Part shown: in pieces, positions 56,529 to 64,000 of the stretch
How the letters are laid out: every line of letters starts with the position of its first letter
Numbering within the stretch: the first letter of the stretch is position 1
Source of the DNA: Trichaptum fuscoviolaceum
Lineage: Eukaryota > Basidiomycota > Agaricomycetes > Hymenochaetales > Trichaptaceae
Assembly: GCA_910574455.1 (NCBI GenBank)
Contig: CAJSYZ010000005.1
Span: forward strand, 7,192,001-7,256,000
Length of the DNA: 64,000 nucleotides
Direction of reading: 5' to 3'
Notes under the pieces: generated by a model
What the model was told of the DNA's origin: nothing
The model's database searches: none
The model's input: only the letters and a program-made list of their open reading frames with translations
Position numbers and translations under genes: made by a program

Positions 56529-58444
56529 TTAACACGGCCACAACTTAAACTTGAATCGCGCGCTGGTGAACCCTAGAACACTTCGTGTCGGGGAATGGTC
56601 CAATATGCAACCGCCAGTTACATCGCCGAGCTCATATTGACATCCGAGTCGGTGTCCGTGATGGGATCCAATTTGTCGAGAAGAGCAAATAGGATTCCAT
56701 AATCTGTTTAAATAAAATGGACCATAATTACGAAGTAAATCGTCGACTGTCTTCAGGAGTAAAGAGTCAAAAATTTGCTCTGCCGGAATAAGGGCATGAT
56801 CGATGTGTTCCATATCTTCGTGGAGAAATTCGGCGGCCCTGTCGAGTCTTTCCTTGTCTATATCTTTGCGATCAGCATCGTCAAATTGCCTAATGGCTCG
56901 AGTCACTTCGATAATGCCCAGCCTAGCAAAGTCCATCTCCCTGGAGAAGCGCTGCATTGCACCATCATTCATGAGCAACAGATCCAGAAGCGAATCATCA
57001 CAGAGGATGATTAAACATTTCCTGATCCAGTTGAACCTGCGCAGAACAACCGAATAATTTCCGTATTCGCGCTGGATTTGTCGATTATTCTCCAATGAGG
57101 ACGTTCCACCATCAGCCGAGTCGACGCCAAGAATATCCATTGACTTCTGAATGAGTCGATGAAAGTCAGCTAGAGCAGCTTCTCCACCGGCACGTTCAAG
57201 TTCACGTTTCCATCGACGCCGAGCCTCTCGTGCTGTTCCGGATTGAAAGACAGTCGGAGTCGCCTGAGTCGCAGAACAATTGACTTCTGCTTCTGAGAGT
57301 TGACCAACGGGCGACTTTGGCAATTGTTCCGCACGGCATTTGTCTAGGAAGACGATCCAATCCTTGCACTCGTTATATGACCAAATAAGTAGGGGGAGAA
57401 AGAACTTGAGCGCAAGCCTTGGGTTTCGGGGCCTGCTTGTAGAGCCTTTAAGATTCACGCCCACGACTGGCGTAAAGTGCTTCAATTGAGCAGAGAGTTC
57501 ACGACGAACATTTTCCTCGAGCTTTGTGCCTTTGATGTCGATCCTTATGGCAGAAAAGACAGATTTTGTCTGTATCAATCGATTGCCAGCCTCCTCATCC
57601 TCAAATTTACGTTGCCAACGCACGATTGCATGGTGTGAATGATATCGGGCGACTAAGCAAGACAAGAAATTATCCCAGATGACGTCCCCAGTGAAAACAT
57701 TGATGAGTTTCCCTGACGGGAAAAAGCCGGGAAGAACAGATATGAACGCCGTGGCGACAGCAAGTCTTGATTCCTCCACACGCTTGCGGATAAGCAGCTC
57801 AAGTGGCTCCTCGGGCTATAGCGCATTACCATAAGAACAAGCGGTTAGAGACGTGCATTCAAGCTTTTGATTTAATTTGCAGCTTACCGTATAACGCATC
57901 AGGATAGCTAGTTCTTCACCTAGCTTGAAGATCATGTCCGTGTACTGGTATGTACTGATCCGAAACTGGTCTAGCATCACAGCCGTCTTCCTCTGCAGAG
58001 CCTGTGCTTCCCTAACCCGGTTACTGATATACTGATTTGACGTATCAAAGTACCTCCCCAGCCGATCAGCCAGAACAAGTGTTTCCTTGAAATCGTTCGA
58101 CGAAAACCCGAAGCGATTTGCATGCTCTAGCTTGGACTCTAAGCTTTTGGTGATTGACTGGACCACCGTGCTATCGATATATGCTCCCGAGCGATAACCA
58201 AAGGGTAGGTCCTCTGACAAGTCATTGAAGATAAGCCAAACCACACACTGAAATATAGATAATATGTGGTCCTACCGAACTTAACCTCTACAGGATTTGT
58301 ATACACTTCGTATTCGCTCTCGTCTTCGATGATCGCGGACTTTGAGCTGTGAGTGTTGAGACCAAAGCTGGATTCTGAACCGTCCTCGTCCTCGTCTGTG
58401 TCCAAGCAAGAGCTTGGAGTATCCCCGAGATCAGAACTTGACAT
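56529..58444 (-). CDS. Unrecognised 601-residue protein
   Basis: I recognise no family. Exons 58444-58286, 58247-57888, 57815-56529 join in phase. The N-terminus is acidic and Ser-rich (S-S-S-D-L-G-D-T-P-S-S; D-T-D-E-D-E-D-G-S-E-S-S), like a nuclear low-complexity tail. The middle is helical (R-V-R-E-A-Q-A-L-Q-R-K-T; F-K-L-G-E-E-L-A-I-L-M-R). Residues about 190-320 look globular (A-F-I-S-V-L-P-G-F-F-P-S-G-K-L; F-S-A-I-R-I-D-I-K-G-T-K-L), followed by a charged helix (A-R-E-A-R-R-R-W-K-R-E-L-E) and a helical C-terminal part. No signal peptide or obvious membrane segment. It stands tail to tail with the Plavaka gene, inside the palindrome-rich interval, so it may be cargo or an accessory protein of the same element. 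Confidence 0.7.
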
Positions 58445-58989
58445 TTTGGAGATTTGATAGTGACTGAACGAAGAGCCTGAGCTACTTCAAGTTGGCAGTG
58501 CAGTGAGTACTACTACTAGGAATACTAGTAGTAGTAGTAGTATGCCTGAGAGGAAAGTAATGGCAAGGGTTATTCAAACGGTGAGTGAAGTTGGAATGAA
58601 GGTCAAGTGTCGCCACCGTGGCATGCCACCGGCAGCCTGAGTAGTACTAGTAGTAGTAGGCTATTACTAGTACTAGTAGTAGCCTGAGTGAGCCACTGGC
58701 AGTGAGTGCCAGTGAGCCTGAGGGGCAACTTCAAGTTATTACTAATACTACAGTAGTAGAAAACGGGCCGAGCTTCGCCGGCAAGTCCCTTACTCCGAGT
58801 CCGAGTCCCCCATTTGTCAACTTGAAGACGTTCGCACGGGAGGCAGATTTCCCTGAGCGTTATCACGCAATTCCGGAACGCAGTGCCCTTCCTCCCAGAA
58901 CTAGTAGCCTCACTGCCACTGGCACTGCAGTGGCAGCCTCAGGCTCAGGCTGAGCCTGAGTCACGGTATCACTGCCAGTGGCGCCACTG
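58445..58989. repeat. Palindrome clusters upstream of the unrecognised minus-strand gene
   Basis: 58480-58550: GTACTACTACTAGG, ATACTAGTAGTAGTAGTAGT. 58610-58720: GGCAGCCTGAGTAGTACTAG, AGCCACTGGCAGTGAGTGCC. 58895-58990: CACTGCCACTGGCACTGCAG, CAGGCTCAGGCTGAGCCTGA, GCCAGTGGCGCCACTGG. Nested perfect palindromes dominate. Confidence 0.85.
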
Positions 58990-59850
58990 GATGAAGGATT
59001 TAGGACACCCGAAATTGAAACCCATAAGACCCCGCTTGGCACTCAGGCTGGCAAGCATTTAGGGAGGTTGAAGCCACCCGTCCACCGCCGGCCTTGAGCA
59101 GAAGTTCTGCCGGTCCATGGAGACCCGCGGTATAACTTACCTTTGAACTTGAAGGTAAGGTATCAGGGTGTACTTATGATATCTTACCTGATACTACTAC
59201 TAGTACGGTAAGCAAGGCAGGCATTTAGGACGACTGTCCTAGACACGGACCATCTGGCAGACCCTTCCCCTCTGCTAGATCCTGGAAATTTAGGGCCCGG
59301 GCAAGACGGAGAGTTTGGCTCCGAGCCGTGCCGTTTAGTACTAGTACTACATACTACTTGTAGGACGAAAAAGCCGTTCTAAATCCTTAGTACGGGAAGC
59401 ATAGCCTGAGTATGGTGGCTTCCGACTCAGCCTGAGCCGCAGGCTGCGTCACTACTCTAGTGGATGCCTTCCCGTAAGAATTTAGGACGGCGGAGGCTGT
59501 CCTAAATCTTTGAAACTCCGTCAGGTACAGGTTTAGGACAGCCATCCTAAACCGTAAGCAACATCTAGGACGGGTCCTAAATTCCTTTCCGGTTGCCACG
59601 GTGAGGTCTGCCGGATTATTTTCATAGATAAAATTGCTTAAAATGGAAGCGGGTGCGTCACATAATCTTCACTTCTACTAAATATGGTATGTGAGAACGC
59701 TGCTGTAATGTTTAGAGCCCTTCCTTGATCTCAGTAATTTAGGACGACCGACGTTGACCGGAAAGTTGGCTCCGTTCCCGGATAATATTCGGAAGAGGAT
59801 TTAGGATAAGAATCGTCGTCCTAAATCCTTACGGGAAGGCATCCAGTACC
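58990..59850. repeat. TTTAGGAC/GTCCTAAA array, ten or more copies in both orientations
   Basis: The octamer core TTTAGGAC or its reverse complement, with small variants, occurs at about 58998, 59059, 59230 (with an inverted partner at 59241), 59290, 59373, 59482 (partner 59504), 59531 (partner 59545), 59565 (partner 59574), 59739, 59799 and 59818. Several are close inverted pairs with GGC/GCC loops. Secondary motif CTTACGGGAAGGCATCC recurs (59467 inverted, 59829). No ORF. Confidence 0.85.
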
Positions 59851-60378
59851 ATCATAATGATGATCACGGTGCCTCCGCATCATCATGCCGTGAAACACAA
59901 ACAAGTATAGTACTACTATAGTACTATCCGGCGAGGACTCGGACTCCGAAGCGAACTGCGGCGGCCGAGCTGTCAAGTTGCTGAGATCATCAACTTCAAA
60001 TTCGACTAGTAAGTACTAGTAGTAGTAGTAGTAGTACTAGTAGTTACGGTAGTAGTACTACTCGCAGCGGGTGCACTCATGCTGTGGCACTGCCAGTGCC
60101 AGTGAGGCTGGGAAGTCCTACTACTAGTAGTAGTAGTATCACTGGCATAGTAGTACTAGCCTGAGTACTTAAATTTAAATATAGTACTACTCTTCACGGC
60201 ACTCCGTCAGCCTGAGTCACGGTGTGGCCTGCTGGCAGCGGTAGTATCCGACTTCCATCAACTTCTTCAAGTTCACGTTCCGACGGTGAATAGCTTTTAG
60301 TTGCCACTGGCAGCGGACCCCATCATGATGCCCCCCACATCATCTTGAAGCCAGCAACTCAACGACTATCCCTTCAGA
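59851..60378. repeat. Palindrome clusters upstream of the plus-strand unrecognised gene
   Basis: 59905-59930 TATAGTACTACTATAGTACT; 60005-60065 a 60-bp block of TAGTAGTACTACT variants; 60080-60190 GGCACTGCCAGTGCCAGTG, CTACTAGTAGTAGTAGTATC; 60230-60310 GTCACGGTGTGGC, GCCACTGGCAGCGG. The gene start follows at 60379. Confidence 0.85.
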
Positions 60379-63300
60379 ATGTCTCTTGTTGTCCCTCACG
60401 CTAACATGCCAGTGCTACCTGTTAACACTGGCATCCCGGGCCAGCAAGCCACTGGCACTCAGCCTCAGCCTCCCAAGCCAATCAAAATCACAATGCTGCT
60501 GGATCCAGAGAAAGCCAGACTAGCTGGTATGTAGTACATGTCTCAAAAACTAGTATTAGTAGTAATTTCAATTCTTTCACAAAAAGTCCAAACAGGACTA
60601 GTTCTTGTTGGCGAAGATGGAGCCTATTCGTGGCTTATAAAGACGTGGTCAGACATGGTGAAAGCAATTGAAATTTTCAATCAGATGGCACAGCGAGATG
60701 ACAGTGGCAAATCAGCAATCAAGTAAGTGTCATTCATGTTGCCAGCCTTCAAAGTATGTGACCAGGACATTCTCTTGACAGCCTGCCAGTGAATGGGCCC
60801 GGCGTCTCCATGTCCGACTCGGAGTCTCTTGCAAGTGCAGGGCCCGGGTTGAGGTCACAATCGGAGTTTGAGGTCGGACTAGGAGTTGGCAGTGGCAATT
60901 TGACGTCTGCCACTGAGGCGGAACCAGACACATCCAATTTGGAATTGTGAGTAGTGTTGCCAGCCTGAGCTTAATTGCATCTTGATGACATTCCATTCTA
61001 CTGTCAGCGAGGCCGCCAGTGCCGGTGCCACTGGCAGTGGGGTGGCAAAACCTGGGTCGGACGTGGACTCCAAGCCGTCAAACAGTGTCGAAGACTTGAA
61101 AACGAACCTGTGAGTGACATTGCCAGTCTGTGTAGATTGCTTCTTATCTCTTTCCTATACCCAACTAGCGACTTGTCAGTCACCATGCTCAATGGGATAG
61201 GGGGCGACTTGGACAAAGCGGGCAAGGAATGGACGGACATTGGAGGAAAGCTGGTCGAGACTGCCAAAGTTCTCAACCAGGTGATAACAAAACTCAAGCA
61301 TGGAGCGGCAGCTCGGGCGGCGAATCCTGATGAAAAAAAGAAAGTGGATGAACGGCTGGATCGGGCGATGCGGAATGTTGGATCTCAAGATCTTGAGAAA
61401 AAAAGGGAAGATCTGAAAGCCACGAAAAAAAAGGCGGCCAAATCGGAGAACACGGATTACTCGGAGACAATAAAGACCTTGGAGGAGAAAGTCGATTCTC
61501 TCTCCAACAAGATACAACATATAAAGGACCAGGCAACCCTGAATTACCCGATGCTTGCGAGGGCTGCAGCTGAGGAGGGCATCCATGCGCTACACTCCGT
61601 CATGGCAGCTAATGTTAGCAAAAGGCTTGACAGTCAATTTGATATGATTCAAAGCACCACCGACAAGGTGCATCAAATGAACGAAAAGCTGGCTCGTTTG
61701 GAGACATTGGATGCTGAACGGAAGGCGGACCAGACATTGGATGCTGAACGGAAGGCGGACCGCTCCAAAGACGACCTTTTGACGCGGACTATAGCATCGT
61801 TCGCTGTCATGATACGCGAGCTTCAAATCATTGCCGTAGCAGCTGAATCGGTAAGTCATCTTGAAAGCTATTGCAAAACAAATTAAACTCATGAGTTCTC
61901 ACATAGAGCGAAGCGGCAGCTTGTAGTATTAAACTACGACACGTCTTCGAGGACGCCAGGAACATTCTTTATATGGCTTTTGCCATTGTTTTCCCAAACA
62001 AATTCAAGATCGAATCGGTTGCCCCTTTTGACATTACTGGTGATGGCGGTGTCAAGACAGCGGGGCTCATCAGAGGTGTAAACGAGCTTTACGCTGAGTT
62101 CACTGCCCAACCAACCATGCGCCGGGACGGAAAGGTTCCCATTGCAAGGCATCTGTTTGATGACCTGCTCACCGCTTTACCTCAAAGCCTCATATCCTCA
62201 GAGGAAGCACGCTACGAAGAGTGGTTAGCAGGGATTGAAGACAAGTTAGCAGACTTCCGCGAGGAGGATACGACATACAAGGACGCGGTTAAGGCGAAAA
62301 AGAAAGCAGAGGAGACGACAAAGGACCCAAAGTGTAGTGAGGAAAAGAGGGGCCGGGCCGTGAAGACGCTGAGGGAAACCGAAAAGAAGCTGCAGAGCTT
62401 GGTAGAGGGCGCGAGAGCAGAGCTTAAATCCAAATACCCCTTCACAAACTCCTGGCAGCCGTCGCCTGACGCAAAATCCATCGAAAAGTTCCGTTTCTTT
62501 CTTGTGCGCTTCTATCTTATCTTCGAATTCCATCGAAGGTTGTATGTCATCCTCAATCGCAAGCTGAAGAAGTTGGATTCACAACAGCCAGCCACCACAC
62601 TCGACGAGCAGGAGTCCACATGGGATGCCAGCATAGATGACTTTACGTGCAAACCGTTCCCAAATCTTGATCCATCAGAAGAGGGTGTCCTCGATCTGAA
62701 GGACCTGCCTAAGTTCTATTTCGAGGAATTCTTTGCAAAGATGGCCGAAGAGGGCGACATCGAATACTATGGCTCTGAGGACATACCCCATGCGTCGGCC
62801 AAAGGTTTTCCTCCAAAAGCTCTCCCAGCTGATATACAGCGCAGTTTTGAGGAAGTCTCAGCTTCTTTCGACCAATTATCCTTGAACACACTAGCGGAAG
62901 TTGTCAAGCAGGCGAATCTCACGGAAGTCCCGGTGCCAGTGCGAAAGTGGCCGGAAAATGACGAAGACCGAAAAAAATTATCGAAGATCCTGCATCTGGA
63001 GAAGCGGCGAAATACGCACAGGGAGAAAGCTGTTATCCTTTCCAACGCGATGCAGATGATTACGTCTTCTGAACATGTCTTTTTGAGGTGATGAACGAGA
63101 CTCCACTCAGGCAACATTTGAATAAACTTATCCACGACCGACATTATTATGGTGACGACGAATCTCTCTTCAAATTCATAGAAAACGCACCATCCGTACT
63201 GCACCTGACAGCGGGGGAACCACTCTTTACCTATGAACAGCAGGACGTGCTTAAAAGGATATGCAAGATAGTGGGGAACCATGGCCCTTATGGTCGGGCA

Positions 63301-63483
63301 CCTCAGTCTTATTTGGCTCTGCGCATGGACTGGGCAAAGGAAGTGCGTGAGCAAACACGGAAGCCTCCTAGTTCCAAGGAAGGATTTGTGAATCCTTCCA
63401 ATCCTCATTACAAAGAGCCATTTGAGTTTCGGATTACCGGCGAAGGCGTATCTCGACTCAAATCTTTGACGCCCTTGTCCTAG
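60379..63483 (+). CDS. Unrecognised coiled-coil protein, 805 residues plus frameshifted extension
   Basis: I recognise no family. Exons 60379-60526, 60587-60722, 60782-60946, 61008-61109, 61169-61850 and 61907-63091 join in phase (805 residues). Exons 3 and 4 are built from palindromic motif DNA and encode low-complexity stretches (M-S-D-S-E-S-L-A-S-A-G; A-S-A-G-A-T-G-S-G-V-A). Exon 5 is a long coiled coil with a 30-bp tandem duplication (T-L-D-A-E-R-K-A-D twice, 61707-61766). Exon 6 starts with a more globular region (N-I-L-Y-M-A-F-A-I-V-F-P-N-K-F), then another Lys/Glu helix. At the T5 run near 63078 the frame stops (TGA 63089-63091), but the next frame is open to 63483 and reads smoothly on (E-V-M-N-E-T-P-L-R-Q-H). 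One extra T would join them, so either a single-base loss or a programmed shift has occurred. Confidence 0.65.
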
Positions 63484-63934
63484 TATACTACTACCCGTAG
63501 TATATGGTCACGGTATAAACTTCGTCGAGTCTATCTGTCTTCCTGATAAACAATGATGTTTCGACTTTGTCTTTCCGATAATAGTAAACAATGATGTGTC
63601 GTCTTTTTCTTGAATAAAACGCCTATGTCTTGCTTGATTGTGTGATGATATGACCTTCAACTTGAAGATATTTTGTAAATACTGATCACCACATCTCATA
63701 CGATGCAGCGCATCCCCAGGCTGCCAGGAGTATCTACTAGCCTACTAGTACTCGTACTAGTAGTACCCGAAGGCTTGTTTGTGTTGTGCTTCTACTTTAA
63801 CATTCAAGTTTCGGGGACATACACCGTGTTAAAGTTCCTCTGGCTCAAGTTGCCTTCAACATCACTACTTCATCCCTTCAATGTTCCGGGGAGCAAGATG
63901 AAGAGGACATGGACGGCAAATTCTTCTGCCAGTG
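63484..63934. other. 3' flank and spacer with palindrome clusters
   Basis: TAGTATACTACTACCCGTAG at 63482, CTAGCCTACTAGTACTCGTA at 63740, otherwise AT-rich. The 79-codon ORF at 63703 overlaps the motif patch and is not supported as a gene. Confidence 0.5.
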
Positions 63935-64000
63935 ATGTCTGAGTCGGAGTCACTCAGGCTCACTGCCACTCAGGCTGCCAGTGCCAGTGGCACGCCGGTC
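63935..64000 (+). CDS. Possible start of another motif-encoded protein (runs off right edge)
   Basis: ATG at 63935 opens a frame to the window end encoding M-S-E-S-E-S-L-R-L-T-A-T-Q-A-A-S-A-S-G. It resembles the M-S-D-S-E-S-L-A-S-A-G stretch of the gene at 60379, since both come from the GACTCGGAGT and GCCAGTGCCAGTGGC motifs. Only 22 codons are visible, so this may be motif DNA that is open by chance. Confidence 0.25.
   Translation, partial: MSESESLRLTATQAASASGTPV

Noticed and set aside
59000..59850. CRISPR-like array of TTTAGGAC repeats
   Set aside because: Repeats are only 8-10 bp, spacing is irregular and orientation mixed; the host is a eukaryote.
1..64000. tRNA, rRNA or other structured RNA genes
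   Set aside because: No clover-leaf with matching acceptor and T-arm, and no rRNA-like block, was recognised by eye. A covariance-model search would be needed to exclude them.

Overview
The window is nuclear DNA of a filamentous basidiomycete, most likely a mushroom-forming Agaricomycete. The evidence is the short (about 45-60 nt) GT-AG introns, a cysteine-cluster KDZ transposase, a Plavaka-type transposase, a DUF6532-like protein, a chromodomain Ty3/gypsy element and many pogo- or hAT-like repeats. I cannot name the species. Most of the sequence is mobile-element DNA or decayed gene copies. Only two ordinary host genes look intact: an aldo/keto reductase (33.2-34.6 kb, minus) and a PIN-like/ECM3-type membrane transporter (38.1-40.3 kb, plus).

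Layout. 0-1.2 kb: the 5' part of a pogo/Tigger-like transposase, minus strand, cut by the window edge. 1.7-6.7 kb: a gag-only LTR retrotransposon whose gag holds a 25-residue tandem repeat. 6.7-13.25 kb: a chromovirus with a complete pol. Its leader shows Tf1-like self-priming complementarity. The two LTR elements abut, and both 5' LTRs have lost their 5' ends; nested insertion plus one deletion explains this. 13.4-16.1 kb: a 2.7-kb foldback structure (two 1,308-bp arms around a 120-bp loop) that cuts the 3' end of an SPT5-like pseudogene (to 18.9 kb). 19.6-26.3 kb: a CxC2-KDZ transposase gene, frameshifted twice and split by a 2.9-kb TIR element with a 7-bp target duplication. 26.8-29.5 kb: a relic of the beta'-COP gene SEC27, split by a 2.3-kb TIR element with an 8-bp duplication; that element itself carries a TA-flanked mariner-type MITE. 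29.8-31.9 kb: a decayed copy of the splicing-factor gene CLF1.

41.4-43.9 kb: a very long minus-strand solo LTR related to the chromovirus LTR. 44.8-46.7 kb: an F-box-like relic, a MITE and a dispersed repeat also present at 29.5 kb. 46.9-51.3 kb (minus): a many-exon DUF6532-like gene. 51.8-55.8 kb (plus): an intact Plavaka transposase with nine exons in phase (1,205 aa). 56.5-58.4 kb (minus) and 60.4-63.5 kb (plus): two large unrecognised genes.

The most unusual feature is the interval from about 50 kb to the right edge. Every spacer, one enlarged intron and several exons there carry dense arrays of short palindromic words: TACTAGTA/AGTACT, CACTGGCAGTG, CAGGCTGAG, ACTCGGACTCGG and, at 59.0-59.85 kb, TTTAGGAC/GTCCTAAA in both orientations. 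Around a Plavaka (CACTA-like) transposase they could be transposase-binding subterminal repeats of a very large element carrying the neighbouring unknown genes, or an independent family of nuclear palindromic mini-elements. The window alone cannot decide between these.
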